DNA from: Prostheceraeus crozeri
Taxonomy: Eukaryota; Platyhelminthes; Polycladida; Euryleptidae
Length of the DNA: 64,000 bases
Assembly: GCA_907163375.1 (NCBI GenBank)
Contig: CAJQUW010003151.1
Location: 62,001-126,000 of the forward strand
Reading direction: 5' to 3'
The position numbers and the translations under genes were made by a program. Under the pieces are notes generated by a model. The model was not told where the DNA came from and searched no databases. It saw nothing but the letters and a program-made list of their open reading frames with translations. Below, in pieces: positions 54,995 to 64,000 of the stretch (position 1 is the stretch's first letter; every line of letters starts with the position of its first letter).

Positions 54995-55165
54995 TTTAAA
55001 CACGGAAGAGTTTTGATCTCTCAGATGCTCGCAAAATCTAGATTGTACAGTTCTGCAAGTCTCACCTATATATTTAACGTTGCATAGTGTGCACAAAATC
55101 TCGTAGACTAAAAACTTTGTGAAGCAAGTGTTGGGTCTAGCAGCATACTTGCAGCCAATAATAAA

Positions 55166-55794
55166 TTCCGTTTATTTATACTTTCACCCATTCATTTATT
55201 CCAAAATCGCAGTTAATGCGATGTTTACCATAATAATACTTAAGTTCATACTTTGGTATAGCAGCAGCTTAAAGGATCCCTAACAATCAGTCTTCGGCAA
55301 AGTCGACAATCGACAGTAGGATAGTAAGCTTAATTACAGCCATTTGCTACTTAGTCTGTTGCATTTAACGAATTGTATACTTTAATCCCAATCAATTAAC
55401 ATGACAATGATGATAGCCTAAGTTTATGTTTAGGACTGGCTGAAAGTACGAAACTCAATGATACAAACTAACGATGCTGAAAGTATGAAGAATCACAGCA
55501 GTTGATGAACTAGTTCTTCTTTGATACTTCGTATGTAAAATCGACTTTGCCTTTTGTGCCCTAAACTTCATTACATATCGCTTCATGAGCAAACTATGAG
55601 CAGCAAGCGTTATCCGAAATTCCCTAACTCAAAAACATCCGTTAACCACTGATACAAATGCTCGCCGACGACATTCTACAAATTTACATTGTAAGAGATT
55701 TGGGAGTTCGCAAAGCATTAAATCTTTTATATGATGTTGAAAAGAATCAGGAATATTTTGATGTTAAACGATTATATAATTGATGTACTATACC
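55166..55794. other. No gene seen
   Basis: AT-rich sequence between two PLE fragments. The remaining polymerase of the left PLE is not found here. Confidence 0.5.
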
Positions 55795-55831
55795 AAATTT
55801 TTCGGTCAGCAACCACAGACCATCTTCAGGT
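55795..55831 (-). other. Hammerhead-like hairpin at PLE 3' end
   Basis: Minus strand: ACCTGAAGAT, hairpin GGTC-TGTGGTTGCT-GACC, then GAAAAATTTGG. It contains a true CUGAAGA box and GAAA, the two conserved halves of a hammerhead core, with one extra U before the stem. Confidence 0.45.
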
Positions 55832-56097
55832 AAAAAAAAATAAATTCAATAAAGGGTTAGTAGTGCTATGTGAGCAATTCAAACATAAAACGGAGTTAAT
55901 TCGAGTAGGGTCTGGCAGGATAGGATAGGCAAAATGATTGATATCAATGAAATATTAAGATGAAAGATGATGATGATATGCGACAGATAGTACTGGGCTA
56001 CAATTTACCAATAGCAATACAAATTGACCTGACTAATAGTTTATGTAAGAGTACAAAAATATAAAAGGAATAACGGAGGTAACTGCATGAAAAAAGG

Positions 56098-58525
56098 TTA
56101 GTAGAAAAGGAAGTTTCGATAACTGTCGAGTTCATTTTTGTTGTTAATAGAAGGCTGCAATTTTTTGATGAAAAGTGATTCACGTAAACGGATGTTAGTA
56201 TTGTCATTATCATAGGCAAGAATTGAGCACGTAAGATTAAAGTTGTTGATGTGACAGTTTCGAATATGTTTATAAACTGAGGATGTTTTTGTTGTTAAAT
56301 ATTCTTTGTAGCGATGGTGAAAAGATCTGATGGTGCTACCGATGTAAATTTTTTTACATTTGTTGCATGTGATTTGGTAGATGATATTTCTCTGATTGCA
56401 CAAATCGCTTTTATTCAAGGGACAGTTGGTGAGAGTACAATTGCTTGATGAAGAAACGTTTTTCTGTTTCAAATATTGCCGAAAGGTTTTATTTTTTCTT
56501 GTTAAACGGACAAATTCCTTTTATTCTTTTGTCCATTTTGTCCGATATATATGGAAAAGGAAAGTATAGAGGTTGTTTGTTGAGCCACTTCGGATCGTTC
56601 TTTCTTTTTCTTTTCAAGTTGTTGACTGTTGAAATATGAATGATTTCGTCATTGTATCCATTTCTTCTGAGCATGTCGTCAAATTCTCTCTCATGCTTTT
56701 TGTATATATGTACACTGGAACATCTTTCTGATATCCTTTTCTTTTCATTTACGATGAAATTGATTTTGTTGTTAGTTGGCATACTTGATTTAAAATGCAC
56801 GAATATATTTTTCTTCACCTGCCTTTTATAGAATTCGAAATTAGGTTGTTGTTGTTGATTTATTGTAACGGTAAAATCGAGTAGACTCAGGGTTTTTATA
56901 TTGTTTTCTGGGAATTCAATCTCGAATTTTATGCATGGATGTTGCGAGCTCAATAGTTGTAATAATTCAAGGGCTTGGTTTTCATTCTTCACTAACGCAA
57001 AGCAGTCATCAACATATCTTTTGAATAGTGGTATGTCATCAATTGTTCGCAATGCTATGTTTTCGATTTTTGATACGAAAACAGAAGCCAGCAAACCTGA
57101 AAGGGAATTACCCCTTGGTAATCCTTTGATCTGTTGGTAGATGTTGCCATCAAATTGGAAAAATGTATTGTTCAATATGACATGTAATAAGTCTTCAATC
57201 TGATTCAGAGATATGCCTTTGATGCGAAGGATGTTGATTTCTTCAAGTTTGCTGATTATTGCTGAGATCGCGTCTTCAATTTGAATAGACGTGTACATTG
57301 AGCAAATATCATAGCTGTAGGGAAATCATTGTTCTTCATTGTTGGCGGTCTTAATTGAGTTTATTAATTCTGAACTTGATTTCAGATGAGTTGGAATATA
57401 CGTAGTCTTTTTGGAGAGAATATTCGTTAATAGCTAAGACAGTTTTTTGGTCGGTCCATTTTTATTGGAAACAATCGGTCGGATTTTCATCTCTTCGCTA
57501 TTTTTGTGTCTTTATTAGGTAATAAAAATATGGCATCGTTGAATTCGTAGTTATATAACTGATGGTTATGTATGTTGGAAAGCTTTTGTATTGGGCAATT
57601 TTTCTCCATGAAGCATTTATCTTTTGTTCAATCGTCTTGGTTTTAAGATGAGGAATTAGTCAATATGTTGAGGAGTCATTGAGGTGATTCTTTCCTGCTG
57701 CGGCATAGTCGTCATTTTTAACTACACAAAATTCAGATCCTTTATCTGATGGTAGGAATGTAATAAGTCCTCTTTGTTTCAAGTTGTCAAGAATCAGTCT
57801 TTCATCTGAATAAATATTTGTAAATTTTGAATGAGTTCTTGTATTTTCCACTATTTTCTTAAGTTCAAAATATGTTTGTTGGAGTTTACTTTCAACATTA
57901 TCATTGTGAGTTGGCATGCTGAGATGAGAGTGCCATGGGAACTTTTGTGGTTGATCTTCTTTGCTTGGACGATCTTCCAAAGTAGTTGTCCAACGCAATA
58001 GATGTGCAAATCGACTAAAATTGACATGGAAGTCAATTTTCGAAGTTTCATTGAAAGGGCTTGCTAAATTGAATTTCGGTCCTTTTTGCAAAACTTTATT
58101 TCTTCTGTTGTCAGGGTACCAGTTAGGTCAGTCACAAGTACATCACGTGGATTTTCTGATAGAGCTTCATTGTTCATTTCAATGCTGATCGGGTTGTGCT
58201 CGTTGTATCCGAACAGTGTTTTCAGTCGTTCAAGTCTTTTATTCAATTTTCCGATCACTTTGGTTCCATTTCGGTTTCGTCTTTCTTGAATGAATGAATC
58301 TATTTTTGACATCAAACTTTCATTCTGTATTATATCTTTGAGACAATTCAGTCTCGTTCTTGCTCTTGGCTCTAATAGATTAATTCGTTGACTTATGTTT
58401 GTAATTTCTTTTCTCAAAATGTTTCGTGCAATTAATTTGTTCAAATGCTTGTCGAATTGATATTTCTTTGGTAGAGAAAACCATAACGATCCTGGTAGAA
58501 CGTGTGCTCTTATACAGGAAAGCAA
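56098..58525 (-). pseudogene. PLE reverse transcriptase and GIY-YIG nuclease, decayed
   Basis: The N-terminal part is at 58064-58525 (ITNISQRINLLEPRARTRL). The next block at 57660-58091 has LQKGPKFNLASPF and TFLPSDKGSEFCVV. KIRPIVSNKNGPTKK is near 57480 and motif A runs into YTSIQIEDAI at 57298. Then come YQQIKGLPRGNSLSGLLAS (57130), the catalytic KRYVDDCFALV (57020) and LLDFTVTI (56870). The nuclease at 56098-56472 shows IIYQITCNKCKKIYIGST and SFHHRYKEYL. The frame changes about five times, so no functional protein is made. The GLPRG form (instead of GxPMG) of the pre-catalytic motif is unusual. Confidence 0.88.
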
Positions 58526-58749
58526 AAGGAAAAAAAATACAGGGAAAATCTTTAGAAGAAATAAACAGCTATTACTTTAAATTTCAATTTGTAATTTTAG
58601 TTGCAAACATTTGGCAAAGAATTTTATACAAATTGACAAATCAACCGAGGAATTGTAGGACAAGTTGTGCTCTTGGTAAAGTGGTGGAACGTGAAGAATG
58701 GGGTTAGTACGGTGTGGGTAGGTATGCAGGTATCTGAAGGTGGTTAGTA

Positions 58750-59700
58750 GGTTCACCCGTCAAGAACGAGTTATGTCCTTTCAAGATTGACAATACCATT
58801 TCAAAGTGCAGCAGTCTAAAAGAGTTTGCGTCATTGCCGTTTCAAGTGCATTTTTGTCAGCTTGAATGTGTTAACTCCTCTTTACCAAATCAGCCGCAGC
58901 CTTGTCGTTTCAAATGCATGATGAAAAATGAAAGTAATGTAGAGGCAGCTTTTCTCTTATTCTCTGAGCCTTTTGAGCCACACTCATTCAAATTGCTTAT
59001 AAATATTAACTGACTAATACGTGAACATCAAAAACCTGCATCATTCTTCTTTTTTCAAAATGATTAGTGTTTTGCGTATGACTGCACGTCCTTCGAATGT
59101 GACGCACTTCAGCTTGGCAAATGGGAGAATGAAATCGGAATGCTTAACTGATTAGTTGTAGTTGGATCCATGCAATAGGGCCTACAAAATGGGCACAGCA
59201 TGTCTTCGTCAGTTACGATCGTGTAGATAATGATCGAACTGAGAAGAATTGATGATGATGAATCTCTTTATTCTTGTCTCACAATTATACAATCCGGTGA
59301 GCACATTACACAGTCACAATTACAATATATAAAAGATCAGAAGAAAATACAATACAATGGCATCGGATCGACGAGAAATAAAAGCGATACAGTAAAGACA
59401 GGTTATTTACAAAATTTTATAAACGACATGCTAAAGCTTAGTTCTTGAAAACGGACGACGAAAAGGAAGATAATTTCGAGTTGTGCGACCACTTGGTTTG
59501 ACCAGAAACATCTCACGAAGGGGATGGTTCGCGTTTTAGTGAATGACGGATGCGCATCCTCGAGGCCAAACAGATTACAGCGCTGGACTAAGCTGATTTG
59601 ACCATTATCATTTTTCTCTGTCGATCAATGTATAATACTAATTTTCTGTTCTTCTGTGTCTGTATAAACTTGCAATAAGGATGGATGCTAATTTCTATAG
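58750..59700. repeat. Tandem repeat unit 1 (interrupted)
   Basis: It starts CACCCGTCAAGAACGAGTTA and carries the blocks CATCAAAAACCTGCATCATT and CGATCGTGTAGATAATGATC found in unit 2 at 59701. A LINE 3' fragment of about 290 bp interrupts it at 59243-59535, after which it resumes with GTGAATGACGGATGCGCATCC. Identity to unit 2 is roughly 80% by eye. No coding capacity was recognised. Confidence 0.75.
59243..59535 (-). mobile_element. LINE 3' end inserted in the tandem repeat
   Basis: The minus strand reads a LINE C-terminal peptide (FLVKPSGRTTRNYLPFRRPF, with a stop near 59440), a short 3' UTR and a terminal CATCATCAT tail at 59243-59255. It resembles the ends of the 7.3-kb and 43.6-kb LINEs (H.L..F..P..RT.R....PF). 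Heavily 5'-truncated. Confidence 0.7.
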
Positions 59701-60345
59701 GTTTGACCGTCAAGAACGAGTTTTGTCCTTTTAAGATTGACAATTCTATTTCAAAAGCAGCAGTCTGACAGTTTCAAGTGCATTTTTGTCGATATGAATG
59801 CGCAAACTCCTCCGTGTACCAAATCAGCTGCAGCATTATCGTTTCAAATGCAAAATGAAACAATTGAAGCAATAAAGACGCAGCTTTTTCCTTGCTCTTT
59901 TAACCTGTTGAGCAGCAGGCATCTAAATTGTTTATAAAGATTAATTCACAATGCGTGCACATCAAAAACCTGCGTCATTATTCTTTTTCCAAATTACTGG
60001 TCTTTTTCGAAAGACTTCATTCACGGCTGTCGAATGTGCTGCATTTTCAACTTGATAAATAGGGGAATGAAATCGGATGCTTAATTGAATAGTTGTAGTT
60101 GTATTCATGCTATAGGTCCTACAGAATGCGAACAGCTCGTCTTTGTCAGTTGCGATCGTGTAGATAATGATCGAACATGAAGAAGATACTGAAGTGAATG
60201 ACAGATGTGCATCCTCGGGACTAAACAGATTAAAGCGTTGGACAAAGCTGATTTACCAATTATCATTTTCATCCATCAATCTGTTACTAGTTTTTGTTCT
60301 TCTATGTCTCCATAAACTTGCAATGCAGATGGATGTTAGTTACTA
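59701..60345. repeat. Tandem repeat unit 2
   Basis: Starts GTTTGACCGTCAAGAACGAG, directly after unit 1. It follows unit 1 block by block, including GTTTCAAGTGCATTTTTGTC, CCAAATCAGC and CATAAACTTGCAATGCAGATG, without the LINE insertion. Confidence 0.75.
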
Positions 60346-60348
60346 CTA

Positions 60349-60520
60349 TATTCAATGATAGCTAATCGGTTTCGTCTTGAAATCAATACTCCAATATCAA
60401 TGAAGTCCGTATCAATATATTTCATGAAGTATGTCGATCACGAGATCCATCGACAAATGTGTAGTGACTCCCAGCCATGGAAGAATTCATGCCAAGACTG
60501 CTTGTCCGTTATCAGGAAGA
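60349..60520. repeat. Dispersed repeat D, copy 1
   Basis: About 170 bp (ATTCAATGATAGCTAATCG through ATGCCAAGACTGCTTGTCC) recur at 63148-63312 in the same orientation with roughly 85-90% identity. It directly follows tandem unit 2 and may be part of the same larger repeat. Confidence 0.75.
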
Positions 60521-61376
60521 TTGACAATTTAAAGTTGTCCACTATACTTGTTCAAGCCCTTACTTGTTAGTTACTATTTGTCTATACGTTATTAAAAAAA
60601 AATAATTGCTTTATTCATGAGTTTGTTCAAACGGCAAATGCAAATGAGAAATTTATTCTGATCTCACCAAAGCTCTTGTAAGTTTAAGCAGGGTAAATTG
60701 TGATTACTGTACAGTGTATATGTATATCTGTTACTTGCAATTTTCACATTTGACTTCCTTGTATTCTTCAAAGCTAACGGTCACTGATAACCTGGTAGTC
60801 AATTCATGATCTGGTACAGAGCAAGAACAGGTTCAGTTAAAAAAATCTTGCGGTTGACTATGCTCTTTAGGTAGACGGATATTTCTGTATAAGCGGCAAT
60901 TTCATATAAGGTGTGACAAAATACTTTTGAGACTTTCATGAGAGAAGATGAAACAACATGGTCTAAAATTGGATGTGTCGTTGTAAAGTAGCGTCCTTGC
61001 AATTGTCTGACAAAAAATTTATTTACTCCGATTGACATGACGATTGTCACGTGATTATCGCTGATTATCATAGATATGTAAACGTGGATGCAACGAATCC
61101 AACGATACACTACAGACTGTCATTTTTGGAAATTGCATCGAATGTTTTGACCAGGTCTTGCACCCAAACACGAATTTGTTTGGCGAAACACATGCTAATG
61201 TTTTCAATTACTTCTGGACTCCATGTGACAATGAAACTCTTTCCCGTTTGCCCACTTTCCGCTGGACAAAGATACCATCCACGTCCGGTGAGTCCGCTGA
61301 AGCTTGCAGAACCGTTAGTCGAGCAAACTCAATGTCTATCGGTGAAGTGTAGCGTTCATTGGCGAGCTTGTAAGCA
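60521..61376. other. No gene seen
   Basis: Short frames only; no recognised motif. Confidence 0.5.
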
Positions 61377-62420
61377 AAGGTGGACAAAACTTAATTTTTC
61401 AGATCCACATCCGCAACAATTCTATATTTTCTATCCGCATCCGCGGTGTATCCGCACCGAATCCGCAATAGTAAAAGTTTTCGAAATTATTCTGTAAATC
61501 GTTCAGATTAACTTAAAAGAAAAAATTGTGTTTTTTTGGATTTTGCATCTATAGGCCTATCCTTTTGGCTGTAGCGGTCAATAAGCTAACAGATAATTCT
61601 GCCTAGGTTCAGCCCATGCAAGACTACGAATAGTTAGCCTAGAATAGCTGCTATGTATAGGGCCTACTAGAAATGTAGCCTAACCTACTATCTTTATGAA
61701 CCGGTTTTCAGCGGATGATTTGTTTTCATCTGTCCATAAACGAGCCTATTTAAGCAATCTGAGTCATTAATACTCGCATAAAGGTCAGCACATATCTGTT
61801 AAAATCGACCTTTTATATGTTAACAAGCTTGCTGTACACGCAGTATACACTCACATCCACAGGTAATGTCCTGAGCAGACTGAAATTATACCTCACTGGG
61901 TTTATATCACGACGGGCAGGACAACACACTTAATATCGATATTCTCATTTATTCACTCTCCGGTATGTGCTTGCTGATAGCTCGAACAACTATTGTTTTA
62001 TTCAACTATTTTATTATTTTCGGTAGACTTATTCAAAGTGTTTGCAAACAGAACTATTTTGCAGCAAATATAAAGTCATCATTGCAGCAGCAGTTGTAGA
62101 CTGCCAAACTGCGAGCTAAGCAAACCGGAGCGATTGACAGCTTGCGGACATACGTTTGCTCGAGTTTTCACGGGACGCTCGTGATTGCTTTGCTTTCAGT
62201 GTGGCTGAGGCCTTACTCAAGCCTACCGGCACCGTGTTGGCAAAATAGATTTGTAGAGCTTTTAGTGTGTGGAAACAAAGCGTGGATAGCTCAACTTGTC
62301 CATGAACTTTTGCTCAATTTGATCATCCGCAAAGTTCAAAATGTTTGATCCGCATCCACAAAATACCAATTTTTCGTGTCCGCATCCGAATTTGCTTCCG
62401 CAAATTATTATTCCTTATGG
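61377..62420. mobile_element. Possible DNA element with ATCCGC-rich ends
   Basis: 61400-61475 contains at least five ATCCGC or ATCCAC units (CTATCCGCATCCGCGGTG, ACCGAATCCGC). 62320-62405 contains several more (GATCCGCATCCAC, GTCCGCATCCGAATTTGC) in the same orientation. Clusters of this word at both ends of a kilobase of ordinary sequence suggest subterminal binding sites of a DNA transposon, perhaps hAT-like. Clear inverted termini and target duplications were not found. Confidence 0.4.
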
Positions 62421-63147
62421 TGGAGATCATGTATCAAGATGAATGCCCGTTCAGCTCAATGTCCTCATTATTGTAATTTCTGACAAAATTTGGTAGATTT
62501 CCGTGAGAATCTGACTAAAATTGCGATTAACTGAAATAATTTCTGATTGAATTTGCACAATGCACGCTATCTCGTTGCACTGAAAATGGTAGGGTTTCCA
62601 AAAACGTGCTGAAGAAAAGTACTTTTATTTATTTTCATCACATTTTTGATTAATACTGAGCTGAAGCACTATATGTCTCAAAATTATTATTGATAATAGC
62701 AAAGCCGCCCTTTAAATTGGTCTTCTGAAATAGTTTCAATGATTTTTAGTCACATCTTGTAGATTCTTGTTGTATGGTGTTTCAATTTTGAGCAACATCA
62801 GAATTTCGTTTTTTCTGATTTACTATGAAGCTGAGATGCTCATGCGCTAACCCGCAAACCTCCTAGTACAGCCATGATTCATCTGTTTAATGTATTCGAA
62901 TTTTAGTTGCGATAATTTTGCTTCAAACGGCAATGCTGTGCTCGATTCGGAAGTTTTTATCCAAGCTGCAGATCGCCATTTATTAGGTTAGATTTCTAGT
63001 CAGATTTGTTTTCATTATGCTGTTGATATGGCATATGCTCATGAAACGGGAACGCTTCATCTCAATTCGGTAATTCTGCAGTTGAAATGTCTTTACTTAA
63101 TATAAAACGGATGGATTAGCTTCTTGATCGGTCAAACCTATATATTC
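62421..63147. other. No gene seen
   Basis: AT-rich, short frames only. Confidence 0.5.
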
Positions 63148-63312
63148 AATGATAACTAATCGTTTTCGTCCTGAAATCAATACTCCAATAATAATATTCA
63201 ATGAAGTTCATATCAATATATTTCATGAAACATGTCGGTCACGCGATCCATCGACAAATGCGTAATGACTCCCAACCATGGAAGAATACATGCCAAGACT
63301 TGTATCCATATC
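63148..63312. repeat. Dispersed repeat D, copy 2
   Basis: Matches 60349-60520. The stretch just before it (GATCGGTCAAACCTATA) also contains, in inverse orientation, the GGTTTGACCG word found at the boundary of the tandem units. Confidence 0.75.
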
Positions 63313-63548
63313 TGAGAGAAGCCGAAAAAACCGTGATGTTCGGTAAAGCTTGTCTATTCAGGCAAGGCCTTTCGACCGGCACAGCCAGCCATCGTCAGGC
63401 GAATGAATAGGACATTCATGTCACAAATCAGAGCACAAATCACACAGTCAATGAAATGCAGCATAGATACCGGACTAACAATATGAAGTGTTGAGTTAAG
63501 TGCTACTACTGATATGCTAGGAAAGTAATGAGTAAGAAAAGGAAAAAG

Positions 63549-64000
63549 TTAAGAAAACCACAAGTCACTGAGGTTGTGCTTAGTGCGGTTAGATGAGGCA
63601 AACTTCTTAGACCACCAGGCCTCCTTCACAATTCTCTTTCTCCAGCTCGTGTCTCTATCAATTATCTTCATGCCACTGAAATTTATCTGGTGTGAAGAGT
63701 CGACAGCATGTTGGGCAACTTCAGAGCGCATGACGTCGACCTCTCGCACTGCTCTCATGTGTTCCTTTCTTCGTTCCTCCAAAGTACGCCCGGATTCGCC
63801 CACATAGCTCCAGCCACAATCTCCCGACCCACACGGAAGCTGGTAAACAATGCCCAGCTTGGTGGCTGGGGCAGGCCGCTTCCTCACCAAACAGGACTGC
63901 AGAGTAGTTACTGGCTTCATGCCAACACGCACATCCACTCTCCTCAGCACGCCTCTGATCTTCTCAGACACTCCGGGTATAAAGGGAATGGAGCCAGAAA
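63549..64000 (-). CDS. PLE GIY-YIG nuclease, partial at right edge
   Basis: The minus-strand frame is open from the window edge (reading IPFIPGVSEKIRGVLRRVDV) to a stop at 63549. The nuclease follows: GIVYQLPCGSGDCGWSYVGE, then SGRTLEERRKEHMRAV, with the conserved Tyr, Gly, Arg and Glu/His positions of GIY-YIG PLE endonucleases. H..... WRKRIVKEAWW near the end is typical of this PLE lineage. The reverse transcriptase should lie beyond base 64000. The visible part is unbroken. This is a different lineage from the other PLEs here. Confidence 0.88.
   Translation of the reverse strand, partial: SGSIPFIPGVSEKIRGVLRRVDVRVGMKPVTTLQSCLVRKRPAPATKLGIVYQLPCGSGDCGWSYVGESGRTLEERRKEHMRAVREVDVMRSEVAQHAVDSSHQINFSGMKIIDRDTSWRKRIVKEAWWSKKFASSNRTKHNLSDLWFS

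Larger units (their letters stand above)
52771..55165 (-). mobile_element. PLE 3' fragment split by a hAT element
   Basis: The minus strand reads part of a GIY-YIG nuclease at 55003-55165 (TKFLVYEILCTLCNVKYIGE, then RTVQSRFCEHLRDQ). The nuclease end is at 53069-53229 (DTYHTFTTLVNRKHKLKDC). A 3' region with a hairpin motif at 52771-52804 follows. The two coding parts are separated only by the hAT insertion. The polymerase is missing. Confidence 0.75.
55795..58525 (-). mobile_element. Penelope-like element, long but decayed
   Basis: A PLE covering N-terminal region, reverse transcriptase, linker, GIY-YIG nuclease and 3' hairpin. It is close to full length at the protein level (about 800 residues) and has about five breaks. 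It belongs with the fragment at 21350-22060, sharing the FPYISD linker block and the CPLNxxxLCNxxN cysteine motif. Moderately old. Confidence 0.88.

Noticed and set aside
1-64000. CRISPR array, bacterial operons, ribosome binding sites, rRNA
   Set aside because: None are present; the window is an animal nuclear sequence with spliced-gene and transposon signatures.

Overview
This window is eukaryotic and almost certainly from an invertebrate animal, probably an aquatic one. It is AT-rich, nearly devoid of host genes, and packed with old and middle-aged transposable elements of animal type: jockey/CR1-like and RTE-like LINEs, Penelope-like elements (PLEs) with GIY-YIG nucleases, Tc1, PIF/Harbinger and hAT DNA transposons, and foldback MITEs. 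The one clear host sequence is the first coding exon of a DEG/ENaC-family sodium channel (4128-4775), which ends at a clean GT splice donor. Nothing seen here fixes the phylum.

Layout. 1-4.1 kb: gene-free DNA with one foldback element. 4.1-4.8 kb: the channel exon. 4.8-14.4 kb: presumed intron or intergenic DNA with a 5'-truncated LINE (minus strand, 7.3-9.5 kb) and a small relic of a P-element-like transposase. 14.4-20.9 kb: an old repeat (called R1 here) split by a Tc1 element and a nearly complete LINE. 21.3-25.6 kb: a PLE fragment with an inverted duplicate, then a nested stack of foldback elements. 28.2-31.75 kb: a PLE with reverse transcriptase and GIY-YIG nuclease, followed by a coiled-coil coding unit between 50-bp direct repeats. 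31.8-33.5 kb: a second R1 copy and an inverted copy of the 22.7-23.5 kb composite. 33.8-35.9 kb: a PLE fragment split by a PIF/Harbinger element. 36-41 kb: no gene seen. 41-43.5 kb: a broken RTE-like LINE. 43.6-51.2 kb: one LINE (minus strand) carrying four younger insertions (a PLE of a different lineage, a tRNA-containing retroposon, a MITE and a Tc1). 51.3-58.5 kb: a LINE 3' fragment, a PLE fragment split by a hAT element, and a longer decayed PLE. 58.7-63.3 kb: two tandem copies of a 0.6-kb repeat, a dispersed repeat and an ATCCGC-rich element. The right edge cuts a further PLE.

How the parts relate. The elements do not form a cooperating gene system. They form a layered insertion record in which relative ages can be read from which element interrupts which. 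Two themes deserve attention. At least seven PLE copies of several distinct lineages sit within 64 kb, and five of their 3' ends carry a similar hairpin followed by GAAA or a close variant, reminiscent of the hammerhead ribozyme motifs known from PLEs. A foldback/MITE composite is present twice in inverted orientation with near identity, suggesting recent duplication. All identifications are by eye from motifs; no database search was run.
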